Notes under the pieces: model-generated
Told to the model about the DNA's origin: nothing
Database searches by the model: none
What the model saw: only the letters and a program-made list of their open reading frames with translations
Source: Streptomyces sp. ATexAB-D23
GTDB lineage: Bacteria > Actinomycetota > Actinomycetes > Streptomycetales > Streptomycetaceae
Direction: 5' to 3'
Assembly (NCBI RefSeq): GCF_000373645.1
Contig: NZ_KB892002.1
Coordinates: 186,001 to 250,000, forward strand
Length of the DNA stretch: 64,000 nucleotides
Part shown: positions 18,486-26,030 of the stretch, one piece after another
Numbering within the stretch: position 1 is the first letter of the stretch
Layout: every line of letters starts with the position of its first letter
Program-made: the position numbers and the translations under genes

Positions 18486-18731
18486 CTACTTCCGGTTCGC
18501 GGCCCCGGCCACCGGCTCGGCCGGCTCGGCCGGTTCCGCCGGCTCCGGCGTCTCCTCGAAGTCCACGCGCCCCATGTGCCGGTTCATCGACTTCATCAGC
18601 AGCCACACGCCCACGGCGAGCGCCGCGAAGACGATGAAGCCGAGGACCCCGGGGGTCACCTTGTTCTTGTCGAGTTCCTCGGCGAGCGGGACGAGGTGCG
18701 TCAGTGCCTGAGTCGCGTACATATCAGGCAT
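18486..18731 (-). CDS. Small single-pass membrane protein
   Basis: An 81-residue protein with a short N-terminal segment, one membrane helix at about residues 29-47 (GVLGFIVFAALAVGVWLLMK) and an acidic tail carrying three EPA repeats. Its ATG overlaps the end of mca by eight bases (ATGCCTGA), so it is translationally coupled to the mycothiol amidase gene. I recall the same pair being conserved in Streptomyces. No function is known to me. Confidence 0.82.
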   Translation of the reverse strand: MPDMYATQALTHLVPLAEELDKNKVTPGVLGFIVFAALAVGVWLLMKSMNRHMGRVDFEETPEPAEPAEPAEPVAGAANRK

Positions 18732-19605
18732 TGTCGCGGATGCCCGCGAAGAGGTCGCTCTCGGGGAGGGAGGTATCGACCAGAGACTTCGCCAGCTCGT
18801 ACTCCTCCGTCGGCCAGACCTCCTGCTGGATCTCCATCGGGACGCGGAACCAGCCGCCCTCCGGGTCGATCTGCGTGGCGTGCGCGATCAGCGCCTTGTC
18901 ACGGATCTCGAAGAAGTCCGCGCACGGAACGTGCGTGGTCAGCGTGCGTTCGGCGCGCTCGAACTCCTTCCAGCGCTCCAGCCAGTCCGCGTACGGGGAC
19001 TCCAGTCCGCGGGCCAGCAGCGCCTCGTGCAGGGCGACCGTGCGGGGACGGTTGAAGCCCTGGTTGTAGTAGAGCTTCTGCGGCGTCCAGGCCGGGCCGA
19101 ACTCCGCCTCGGGGAACTTCTCGGTGTCGGCGGCGCCCTCGAAGGCGATCATCGAGATGGTGTGGGTCATGATGTGGTCGGGGTGCGGGTAGCCCCCGTT
19201 CTCGTCGTACGTGGTGATGACCTGCGGCCGGAACGCGCGGATCTTCGCGACGAGGCGGCCCGCGGCGACGGTCTCGTCCTCCAGCGCGAAGCAGCCGTCG
19301 GGCAGCGGCGGCAGCGGGTCGCCCTCGGGCAGCCCGGAGTCGACGAAGCCGAGCCACTCCTGCTTGACGCCCAGGATCGCCCGCGCCTCGTCCATCTCCT
19401 TCCTGCGCACCTCGTGGATGTTCTCCTCGATGTACGCGTCGCCCTGGAGTTTCGGGTTGAGGATGGAGCCGCGCTCGCCTCCCGTGCAGGTCACGACCAG
19501 CACGTCCACCCCCTCGGACACATACTTGGCCATGGTGGCCGCGCCCTTGCTCGACTCGTCGTCGGGGTGAGCGTGTACGGCCATCAGTCGAAGCTGCTCA
19601 GTCAA
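18724..19605 (-). CDS. mca: Mycothiol S-conjugate amidase Mca
   Basis: A 293-residue zinc amidase that cleaves mycothiol S-conjugates to glucosaminyl-inositol and an N-acetylcysteine conjugate (mercapturic acid), which is exported. It is a cytoplasmic detoxification enzyme specific to mycothiol-producing actinobacteria. The zinc motif HPDDE is at residues 13-17, with GGYPHPDH and MTHTISMIAFEGA further on, as in the MshB/Mca (PIG-L) family; length and sequence favour Mca over MshB. The TTG at 19605 (MTEQLRLMAVHAHPDD) is chosen by family N-terminus and a GAGG site upstream; a longer frame to 19704 has no support. It is co-transcribed with the small membrane protein and divergent from the DUF4307 gene. 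Confidence 0.95.
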   Translation of the reverse strand: MTEQLRLMAVHAHPDDESSKGAATMAKYVSEGVDVLVVTCTGGERGSILNPKLQGDAYIEENIHEVRRKEMDEARAILGVKQEWLGFVDSGLPEGDPLPPLPDGCFALEDETVAAGRLVAKIRAFRPQVITTYDENGGYPHPDHIMTHTISMIAFEGAADTEKFPEAEFGPAWTPQKLYYNQGFNRPRTVALHEALLARGLESPYADWLERWKEFERAERTLTTHVPCADFFEIRDKALIAHATQIDPEGGWFRVPMEIQQEVWPTEEYELAKSLVDTSLPESDLFAGIRDNA

Positions 19606-19702
19606 GACTCGATCCTCAGTGATTGGTCGCGAAGTGCAACTTCTATAGTGACGGAACCGGGGGGTGGAAAATTCCTCGATCCCCGGTACGGGAGGAACGA
19701 TC

Positions 19703-20119
19703 ATGACGGCGGTGCGCGAGGCGCTTCCCGAGAACCGCTACGGCCGCTCCGCGGACCAGCGCGCGGACCGCAAGCTGAAGATCATCGGTGCGGCCCTCGG
19801 TGTCGTGCTGCTGGGCGTGGTCGGCTGGATCGGCTACGGCTACGTGTCCGGAGAGAGCCTCAGCGGCGAGCTGATCAAGTTCAAGGTGGTCTCGGACGAC
19901 AAGGCGGAAGTGCACCTGGAGGTGCGCAAGGGCCAGGACACCAAGGGCTACTGCACGCTGCGCGCGCTCCGCGAGGACAGCGGCGAGGTCGCCCGCAAGG
20001 ACTTCCGCTTCGACGACGACAGCAGCCGGATCGACCGCGTCCTGACCCTGCGCACGACGTCCCGGGCGACCGCCGTCGAGCTGCTCGGCTGCACGGACGA
20101 CGGCGGGGCACCGCGTTGA
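19703..20119 (+). CDS. DUF4307 membrane protein
   Basis: A 138-residue protein of the actinobacterial DUF4307 family. It has a short charged N-terminus (PENRYGRSADQRADRKLK), one membrane helix at ~33-52 (IIGAALGVVLLGVVGWIGYG) and an external beta-rich domain with two cysteines (GYCTLRAL, LLGCTDDGG) that may form a disulfide. GGAGGA lies five bases before the ATG. It is divergent from mca, and this order is typical of Streptomyces. Its function is unknown. Confidence 0.88.
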   Translation: MTAVREALPENRYGRSADQRADRKLKIIGAALGVVLLGVVGWIGYGYVSGESLSGELIKFKVVSDDKAEVHLEVRKGQDTKGYCTLRALREDSGEVARKDFRFDDDSSRIDRVLTLRTTSRATAVELLGCTDDGGAPR

Positions 20120-20303
20120 CCGCAGCACGCCCGTCGTAACCTCACTTAACAGGACCTGACCTGCGCTTTCCTCGGTCGGGTCTTTTACCTTCTCCCCCTT
20201 TTCCCGGTGAATTGTTAGGCTCGTGGTTTCGCCCACCCGTAGGAGCGCATGCTTCCCGGGTAGGGCGTTGCTTTGTATTCCCAGTACCGACGAGGAGCAC
20301 CCT

Positions 20304-20801
20304 GTGACCCAGACCAGCGAAAACGTCACCTGGCTCACGCAGGAGGCGTACAACCAGCTCAAGGCCGAGCTGGAGCACCTGTCTGGTCCCGCGCGCACGG
20401 AGATCGCCGTCAAGATCGCGGCGGCCCGTGAGGAGGGGGACCTGCGCGAGAACGGCGGGTACCACGCGGCCAAGGAGGAGCAGGGCAAGATGGAGCTCCG
20501 GGTGCGCCAGCTGACCCAGCTCCTTGAGCACGCGAAGGTCGGCGAGCCGCCGGCCGACGACGGCGTGGTCGAGCCCGGCATGGTCGTGACGATCGCCTTC
20601 GACGGCGATGACGACGACACGATGACCTTCCTCCTGGCCTCCCGCGAGTACGCCAGCGGCAACATCGAGACGTACTCGCCGCAGTCGCCGCTCGGCACCG
20701 GCGTGAACGGCAAGAAGATGGGCGAGAGCGCCGACTACGAGCTGCCGAACGGCAAGACCGCCACGGTGAAGATCCTGTCGGCGAAGCCGTACACCGGCTG
20801 A
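20304..20801 (+). CDS. greA: Transcription elongation factor GreA
   Basis: A 165-residue secondary-channel factor that rescues backtracked RNA polymerase by stimulating transcript cleavage. The N-terminal coiled coil (~15-85; ITEEAYNQL-like WLTQEAYNQLKAELEHL, REEGDLRENGGYHAAKEEQG) carries the acidic DLREN tip with the conserved Asp/Glu needed for cleavage. The C-terminal FKBP-like domain follows (VVEPGMVVTI ... SPLGTGVNGKKMGE, YELPNGKTATVKI). The GTG at 20304 is eight bases after GAGGAG. It is monocistronic, with a strong terminator downstream. Confidence 0.95.
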   Translation: MTQTSENVTWLTQEAYNQLKAELEHLSGPARTEIAVKIAAAREEGDLRENGGYHAAKEEQGKMELRVRQLTQLLEHAKVGEPPADDGVVEPGMVVTIAFDGDDDDTMTFLLASREYASGNIETYSPQSPLGTGVNGKKMGESADYELPNGKTATVKILSAKPYTG

Positions 20802-20826
20802 TCCACCGCCGCACACCGCAGACGCG

Positions 20827-20872
20827 CACAGCGGGAAGCCCCGGCCACCGACGGCCGGGGCTTCCCGCTGTG
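20827..20872. terminator. Strong bidirectional terminator after greA
   Basis: A perfect 20-bp GC-rich stem with a six-base loop (ACCGAC), 25 bases after greA and between convergent genes. It should stop transcription from both sides. Confidence 0.85.
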
Positions 20873-20886
20873 CGGGCCGGACAGAC

Positions 20887-21056
20887 CCTAAGGGCTGTCC
20901 CGCAATTCCTGGCGGGCGCACGACGTCAGCTACGGCACCTCGCCGCGTTGTCGAAACGCCCGAATACATCCAGTATGCGGGCGCCTCTCCGCCTTGCGAT
21001 GCACCGCATCTGACGCCGCGCGCTGATCCGCCAGGAATTGCGGGACAGCCCTTAGG
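20887..21056. repeat. 170-bp element with 29-bp perfect terminal inverted repeats (MITE-like)
   Basis: Arms at 20887-20915 and 21028-21056 are perfect inverted copies that begin CCTAAGGGCTGTCCCGCAAT and continue with TTCCTGGCGG. The 112-bp interior has no gene. I recall near-identical copies scattered between genes in other Streptomyces, so this is probably a miniature inverted-repeat element. The right arm supplies the TAA stop of the DrrB-type permease. A putative target duplication is not clear. Confidence 0.85.
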
Positions 21057-21906
21057 CCGCCGAGCGGTACTTGCGGACCGCGAGGGTCCGGAAGACCACG
21101 AGGATCACCACGGACCACACGACCGAGGCGATGATCGGGTGCTGCATGGGCCAGGCGTCGGGTGTGACGAAGCCCTCCGGCAGGTTCCCGAAGAGGACCC
21201 GGCAGGCCTGCACGGTGGCGCTGAACGGGTTCCACTCGGCGATGTAGCGCAGGAACGTCGGCATCTGGTTGGCGTCCACGAAGGCGTTCGAGATGAACGT
21301 GAGCGGGAAGAGCCAGATCAGCCCGCCGGACGTGGCCGCCTCCGGGGTGCGGACGGTGAGGCCGATCAGCGCGCCGATCCAGGAGAACGCGTAGCCGAGC
21401 AGGAGCAGCAGGACGAAGCCCAGCAGCACCTTGCCGATGTTCTCGTGGGTGCGCCAGCCGACGATCAGCGCGACGCCCGCGAGGACGACGAGCGTGAGCG
21501 CGGTCTGTACGAGGTCGGCGAGGGTGCGCCCGGTCAGGACGGCGCCCCGGGTCATGGGCAGGGACCGGAAGCGGTCGATCAGCCCCTTGTGCATGTCGTC
21601 GGCGATGCCCGCCCCGGCGCCCGCGGTGGCGAAGGTGACGGTCTGGGCGAAGATGCCGGCCATCAGGAACTCGCGGTAGGCCTGCGGCGAGATCGTGCCG
21701 CCGACCTTGATGGACCCGCCGAAGACGTACGTGAACAGCACCACGAACATGATCGGCTGGATGAGCCCGAAGATGACCATCTCGGGGATCCGGGTCATGC
21801 GGATCAGGTTGCGGCGGGCGATGACCAGCGAGTCGCGTACGGACTGGCCGATGCCGCCGCCGGAGCGTGCGACCGGGGCCGTGCTCGTCTCGGTGAGGGC
21901 GCTCAC
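21052..21906 (-). CDS. ABC-2 type exporter permease (DrrB-like)
   Basis: A 284-residue inner-membrane permease of the daunorubicin-resistance DrrB type with about six membrane segments (for example PEMVIFGLIQPIMFVVLFTYVFGG in pieces, VLLGFVLLLLLGYAFSW, GLIWLFPLTFISNAFVD) and the ABC2 signature GIFAQTVTFATAGAGAGIAD. It works with the ATPase encoded just upstream, whose frame it overlaps by four bases (ATGA). It exports a hydrophobic drug or lipid; the substrate is not readable. The final codons run into a mobile inverted repeat that provides the TAA. Confidence 0.92.
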   Translation of the reverse strand: MSALTETSTAPVARSGGGIGQSVRDSLVIARRNLIRMTRIPEMVIFGLIQPIMFVVLFTYVFGGSIKVGGTISPQAYREFLMAGIFAQTVTFATAGAGAGIADDMHKGLIDRFRSLPMTRGAVLTGRTLADLVQTALTLVVLAGVALIVGWRTHENIGKVLLGFVLLLLLGYAFSWIGALIGLTVRTPEAATSGGLIWLFPLTFISNAFVDANQMPTFLRYIAEWNPFSATVQACRVLFGNLPEGFVTPDAWPMQHPIIASVVWSVVILVVFRTLAVRKYRSAA

Positions 21907-22928
21907 TTCTCTGCCTCCGTCCGGGCGCCGGCGGCCGGCTCGGCCGCCCCGCCCTCGCCGTCCCCTGCGTTGTCGTCGCTCTTCTGCTGTTCGGCGGCGT
22001 GGCCGGTGAGGGAGATGAACACGTCGTCGAGGGTGGGGCGGCGCAGTCCGATGTCGTCGATCTCCACGCCCAGACCGTCGAGTTCCCGGATCACCTCGGC
22101 GAGGAGCTTGGCGCCGCCGTCGACCGGGACGGTCAGTTTGCGCATGTGCGGGAGGACGGTGGTCTCGCCCTTGCCGAGCCGGGTGAGGACGGTGCGGGCC
22201 GGTTCGATCTGGTCGGGCTCGTGCACGACGACCTCGACGCGCTCGCCGCCCGTGCGGGCCTTGAGCTGGTCGGATGTGCCCCGGGCGATGACCTGGCCGT
22301 GGTCGATCACGCAGATGTCATGGGCGAGGTGGTCCGCCTCCTCCAGATACTGCGTGGTCAGCAGCAGGGTCGTACCGCCGGCGACCAGTTCCTGGATGAC
22401 GTCCCAGAGCTGCTGCCGGTTGCGCGGGTCGAGGCCGGTGGTCGGCTCGTCCATGAACATGACCGGCGGGGAGACGACGAGGGCGGCGGCGAGGTCGAGG
22501 CGGCGGCGCATGCCGCCGGAGTACGTCTTGGCGGGGCGGTCGGCCGCGTCGGCCAGGTTGAACCGCTCCAGCAGCTCCCCCGCCCGGACCTTCGCCGCGC
22601 GCCCGCTCATCTGGTAGAGCTGGCCGACCATGCGGAGGTTCTCGCGGCCGGTCAGGTATTCGTCGACGGCGGCGAACTGGCCGGAGAGCCCGATCGAGCG
22701 CCGTACCTCGTTGGGGTTCTTCAGCACGTCGATACCCGCGACGAAGGCGCTGCCGCTGTCGGGCTTGAGCAGCGTCGTCAGGACGCGTACGGCGGTCGTC
22801 TTGCCGGCCCCGTTGGGGCCCAGGAGTCCGAGGACGGTGCCTTCGGGCACGTCCAGGTCGACGCCGCCGAGTGCTCGTACGTCGCCGAAGGTCTTCACGA
22901 GCCCTTCGGCGTAGATGGCGCCTGGCAT
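21903..22928 (-). CDS. ABC exporter ATP-binding protein (DrrA-like)
   Basis: A 341-residue ATPase of the DrrA family. Walker A GPNGAGKTT at 37-45, signature YSGGMRRRLDLA, Walker B MFMDEPTTGLD, and the DrrA C-terminal extension (LDGLGVEIDDIGLRRPTLDD) followed by a low-complexity Ala/Glu tail. It energises the DrrB-like permease encoded downstream. The start ATG gives MPGAIYAEGLVKTFGDVRAL. A 12-bp palindrome at 23046-23057 lies in its upstream region and may be the operator for a drug-sensing repressor, though no regulator gene is adjacent. Confidence 0.93.
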   Translation of the reverse strand: MPGAIYAEGLVKTFGDVRALGGVDLDVPEGTVLGLLGPNGAGKTTAVRVLTTLLKPDSGSAFVAGIDVLKNPNEVRRSIGLSGQFAAVDEYLTGRENLRMVGQLYQMSGRAAKVRAGELLERFNLADAADRPAKTYSGGMRRRLDLAAALVVSPPVMFMDEPTTGLDPRNRQQLWDVIQELVAGGTTLLLTTQYLEEADHLAHDICVIDHGQVIARGTSDQLKARTGGERVEVVVHEPDQIEPARTVLTRLGKGETTVLPHMRKLTVPVDGGAKLLAEVIRELDGLGVEIDDIGLRRPTLDDVFISLTGHAAEQQKSDDNAGDGEGGAAEPAAGARTEAEK

Positions 22929-23045
22929 AAGGGATTCCCCCAGTGCGTTCGGGTGGCTGCCTCACAGATCCTAGATTTGCCCGTAGTACCGCGCCCGGTG
23001 AACACACAAGCCGAACGTGGGTCCGCCGGACCGGGCGCACGCACA

Positions 23046-23057
23046 GTATCGCGATAC
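23046..23057. promoter_or_regulatory. Palindrome upstream of drrAB-like operon
   Basis: GTATCGCGATAC is a perfect 12-bp palindrome, immediately followed by a partial repeat ATCGCGAC. It lies ~120 bases before the ATPase start and 42 bases after the ilvA 3' end boundary, in the only upstream gap of the exporter. A TetR- or PadR-type operator is the likely reading. The regulator is not in the window. Confidence 0.45.
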
Positions 23058-23098
23058 ATCGCGACTCACAAGCGTCCGGTCCGCGCGGGCGCGGGCCG

Positions 23099-24328
23099 TC
23101 ACTCCATCACCCGGTAGCCCGCCTCGCGCAGCGCCGCCTTCACGTCCTCGCAGTGCTCGGGGCCCTTGGTCTCCAGGTGCAGTTCCACCTCCGCCTCGGT
23201 GAGGCCGAGCCTGGGGTCGGTGCGGGCGTGGCTCACGTCCAGGACGTTGGCGTCGGCCACCGAGAGCACGCCGAGCAGGGTGGCCAGCGCGCCGGGGCGG
23301 TCCGTCAGCCGCAGCCGCAGGCTCAGATAGCGGCCGGCCGCCGCCATGCCGTGGGTCAGGATGCGCTGCATCAGGAGCGGGTCCACATTGCCGCCGGAGA
23401 GCAGGGCCACCACGGGCCCGTGGAACGACTTCGGGTCGCTGAGCAGGGCGGCCACCGGGCTCGCCCCGGCCGGCTCGACCACCATCTTGGCCCGCTCCAG
23501 GCAGAGCAGCAGGGCGCTGGACAGCTCGTCCTCGGAGACCGTACGCACCTCGTCAACCAGGTCCTGGACCAGGCCGAACGGCACGTCTCCGGGGCGCCCG
23601 ACCTTGATGCCGTCGGCCATCGTCTGGAGCGAGCCGATCGAGACGGGATGACCGGCCGCCAGGGACGGCGGGTAGCAGGCGGCGCCGGCCGCCTGCACGC
23701 CGACGATCCGCACATCGGGCCTGACCGCCTTGACCGCGACCGCGATCCCGGCCGCGAGCCCGCCGCCGCCGATCCCGACGACGATCGTGCGGACCTCGGG
23801 GCACTGCTCCAGGATCTCCAGGCCCACCGTGCCCTGCCCGGCGATGATGTCGGCGTGGTCGAAGGGGTGGATGAAGACCGCGCCGGTCTCGCGCGCGTAC
23901 TCCTGCGCCGCGGCCAGGGTCTCGTCCACGACCGTGCCGTGCAGCCGCACCCGGGCCCCGTACTCACGGGTCGCCGCGACCTTCGGCAGCGGCGCGCCGA
24001 CCGGCATGAAGACCGTGGAGCGTACGCCGAGCAGCGCAGACGCGAGCGCGACACCCTGCGCATGGTTTCCGGCACTGGCGGCCACGACGCCCGCGGCGCG
24101 TTCGACCGGTGTCAGACCGGAGATGCGTACGTAGGCGCCCCGCAGTTTGAACGAACCGGTCCGCTGGAGGTTCTCGCACTTGAACAGGACGGGCGCGCCC
24201 ACCAGCGCGCTCAGATGGCGGCTGCCCTCCAGCGGGGTGACCTTGGAAACCCCGGAGAGCATCTTCTGCGCCCCGCGCACATCATCGAGGATCAGCGGGG
24301 GAAAGCGGCCGGGCGACGCGAAGTTCAT
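23099..24328 (-). CDS. ilvA: Threonine ammonia-lyase (threonine dehydratase)
   Basis: A 409-residue PLP enzyme that converts threonine to 2-oxobutanoate and ammonia, the first step toward isoleucine and a source of propionyl-CoA precursors. PLP lysine 61 is in TGSFKLRGA, the phosphate loop is GIGGGGLAAGIA and the substrate loop is ASAGNHAQG. The C-terminal ~85 residues form one ACT domain (LRLRLTDRPGALATLLGVLS), the short single-ACT form often named TdcB-type. The start MNFASPGRFPPLILDDVRGA has the usual length. Whether it is biosynthetic or catabolic cannot be settled from sequence. Confidence 0.92.
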   Translation of the reverse strand: MNFASPGRFPPLILDDVRGAQKMLSGVSKVTPLEGSRHLSALVGAPVLFKCENLQRTGSFKLRGAYVRISGLTPVERAAGVVAASAGNHAQGVALASALLGVRSTVFMPVGAPLPKVAATREYGARVRLHGTVVDETLAAAQEYARETGAVFIHPFDHADIIAGQGTVGLEILEQCPEVRTIVVGIGGGGLAAGIAVAVKAVRPDVRIVGVQAAGAACYPPSLAAGHPVSIGSLQTMADGIKVGRPGDVPFGLVQDLVDEVRTVSEDELSSALLLCLERAKMVVEPAGASPVAALLSDPKSFHGPVVALLSGGNVDPLLMQRILTHGMAAAGRYLSLRLRLTDRPGALATLLGVLSVADANVLDVSHARTDPRLGLTEAEVELHLETKGPEHCEDVKAALREAGYRVME

Positions 24329-24484
24329 ACCGTAAGTCTTGCAGCTGAGAAGGGCGCCGGCCGCCGCTTACCGGGCCGTCCTGCGCCGGTGTCCGCAGGT
24401 TTGTGCAGCGCTGGTACGCGTTGCCCCGGGGCCGCGTACTCTGTCCCCCACCCATCCGACACCGCACGAAGAGAGCCCCCGGCC

Positions 24485-25015
24485 ATGCCCCCTCAGGACA
24501 TGACGACTGCCTCGTCTCCTTCCGGGGGCGCTGCCCCGGAAAACCCGGGTCCCGAACACGTTCTCGACACACTTCAGCACCAGGTCGCCGTATTCGCCCG
24601 CCGCGCCGAGCAGACCCGCCTCGGCGGGGTGGGCCAGGTGCGCAACTCCATGGACCGGGCGGCATATCTGCTGCTGAACCGGCTGGACCGGGAAGGGCCG
24701 ATGGGCGTCAAGGCGCTGGCCGCCGGGATGGGGATCGACTCGTCCACCGTGACCCGGCAGGTCGCGCCGCTGGTGGACACCGGCCTCGTCAAGCGGACCT
24801 CGCATCCCGAGGACGGCCGCGCGGTCGTCCTCCAGCTCTCCCCGCGCGGCCAGGCCCGGCTGGACGAGGTCCGTGCCTCGCGGCGGGAGTTGATGACGCA
24901 GGTCACCGACGGGTGGAACGAGGAGGAGCGCGACACGTTCTGCGCGCTGCTCACCCGGTTCAACGCCGCGCTGGCCGCCCGGCAGGCCGCGCACCAGACC
25001 GCCCAGTCGGGCTGA
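24485..25015 (+). CDS. MarR-family transcriptional regulator
   Basis: A 176-residue winged-helix regulator. The N-terminal ~25 residues are disordered; the dimer helices surround the core LNRLDREGPMGVKALAAGMG-IDSSTVTRQVAPLVDTGLV and the wing KRTSHPEDGRAVVLQLSPRG. Start ATG 24485 (MPPQDMTTASS) follows a weak AGAG site; a second ATG six codons on is possible. It is divergent from ilvA, with ~155 bases between, so it may regulate itself or ilvA. The ligand is unknown. Confidence 0.88.
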   Translation: MPPQDMTTASSPSGGAAPENPGPEHVLDTLQHQVAVFARRAEQTRLGGVGQVRNSMDRAAYLLLNRLDREGPMGVKALAAGMGIDSSTVTRQVAPLVDTGLVKRTSHPEDGRAVVLQLSPRGQARLDEVRASRRELMTQVTDGWNEEERDTFCALLTRFNAALAARQAAHQTAQSG

Positions 25016-25081
25016 CCCCCCGGGCAGTCCCCGGCCGCCGAGGGGTTGACCCCCGGCCCCCGGCGCGCTCGGATTGACGGT

Positions 25082-25576
25082 GTGCGGGAGCGCCATGCGG
25101 GCCGACAGCGGTGCCGCGCCCAGGAGTTCGAGGCCTTCGTGGCGGGCGCGGCGGGACGGCTGCTGCACACGGCGACCCTGCTCACCGCCGAACCGGCCGA
25201 CCCGCCCGGCGCCAACCCCCGCGCACAGCGCCTCCTGACGGCCTCGCTGGCGCGGACGTTCGCGGACTGGGAGCGGCTGCGCGGCGAGGACCCGTACGAC
25301 CGCACCCGGCAGGAGCTGGCCGCCCGCTTCGCCCGCGCGTCCTGGCGCCACCACCGCCCGCGCGGCGGGCTGCTGGACCGGCTGACCCCGCAGGAGCGTC
25401 TGGTCCTGGTACTGCGGCTGTACGAAGGGGTGTCCGAGGAGCAGACGGCGGCGCTGCTCGGGCTGGGGCGCCAGCAGGTGCGCGCGGTCTGCAACCGGTC
25501 GGTGGCCACGATGCGCGGCACCCGCGGCCCGACCGGGCGCCGGGGCCCCGCCCGGCTGCTGGGGGCCGGGCCGTGA
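25082..25576 (+). CDS. Sigma-70-like factor, ECF/SigE-type
   Basis: A 164-residue protein with a recognisable sigma region 4 helix-turn-helix at the C-terminus (LTPQERLVLVLRLYEGVSEE, QTAALLGLGRQQVRAVCNRS) and a degenerate region 2 (EFEAFVAGAAGRLLHTATLL, ARFARASWRHHRPRGG). It resembles the SigE-family factors common in Streptomyces, which recruit RNA polymerase to few promoters. The GTG at 25082 (VRERHAGRQRCRAQEFEAF) is chosen by alignment in memory; the ribosome site is weak. The stop overlaps the next small membrane-protein gene by four bases, so that protein could be its anti-sigma partner, though it is very short. Confidence 0.8.
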   Translation: MRERHAGRQRCRAQEFEAFVAGAAGRLLHTATLLTAEPADPPGANPRAQRLLTASLARTFADWERLRGEDPYDRTRQELAARFARASWRHHRPRGGLLDRLTPQERLVLVLRLYEGVSEEQTAALLGLGRQQVRAVCNRSVATMRGTRGPTGRRGPARLLGAGP

Positions 25577-25827
25577 GCGGCACCGGGCGCAGACAGGACG
25601 AGGTGCGGCGGATGCTGGAGGCCCGTCCACAGCCGCGGGTGCCCGCCGGGCTGGCCGCGCGGGCGGCGGAGCGCGGGGGCCGGCTGCTGCGGCGCCGGCG
25701 GGCGCTGCGCCGGCTCGGGCTGCTGGCGCTGATCGCGGGGGTCGTCGTGTTCACGGTGTGGGCGGTGGTGGCGCAGCCGTGGCAGGCGCCGCCGGCCGGG
25801 ACGACGCCGCCGTTGGAGGGCTGGTGA
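25573..25827 (+). CDS. Small membrane protein coupled to sigma-like gene
   Basis: An 84-residue protein: a basic cytoplasmic part (DEVRRMLEARPQPRVPAGLA, RGGRLLRRRRALRR) of ~45 residues, one membrane helix (LGLLALIAGVVVFTVWAVVA) and a short Pro-rich external tail. GTG overlaps the preceding TGA (GTGA). Its position and topology fit a minimal membrane-bound partner of the sigma-like factor, but it has no anti-sigma ZAS motif. Unnamed family. Confidence 0.75.
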   Translation: MSGTGRRQDEVRRMLEARPQPRVPAGLAARAAERGGRLLRRRRALRRLGLLALIAGVVVFTVWAVVAQPWQAPPAGTTPPLEGW

Positions 25828-25830
25828 ACA

Positions 25831-25905
25831 CGGATCGATCGCGGGTTGAACGAGGGCGGGACCGGTCTTCCCGGCCCCGCCCTCGTTCAACCCGCGATCG
25901 ATCCG
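25831..25905. terminator. Very long perfect hairpin, bidirectional terminator
   Basis: Perfect 30-bp stem (left arm 25831-25860, right arm 25876-25905) with a 15-base loop that itself contains CCGG-N5-CCGG. It starts three bases after a stop codon and lies between convergent genes. The right arm contains the TTCAACCCGCGA motif that is repeated in the array just downstream. Confidence 0.85.
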
Positions 25906-25907
25906 CC

Positions 25908-26030
25908 ACCGGTCCGCGTTCAACCGCGACCGGCCCGCGACCTGCCCACGTTCAGTCCGCGATCAACCCGCGACCGACCCGCGTTCAGTCCGCGACCGGC
26001 CCGCATTCAACCCGCGACCGGCCCGCTCAG
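25908..26030. repeat. Degenerate 22-bp tandem repeats
   Basis: About five imperfect copies of CGGCCCGCGTTCAACCCGCG plus two further bases (AC), in direct orientation. They fill the gap between the long hairpin and the end of metB and reach the metB stop codon. The unit overlaps in sequence with the hairpin arm, suggesting that it spread by local duplication. Confidence 0.7.

Noticed and set aside
22943..24400. Long plus-strand frame leading into the MarR gene
   Set aside because: The part before 24485 is antisense to ilvA; only the last 176 residues resemble a protein family.
25908..26030. Possible CRISPR-like array
   Set aside because: Repeats are degenerate, directly abutting and without unique spacers; it is a simple tandem array.
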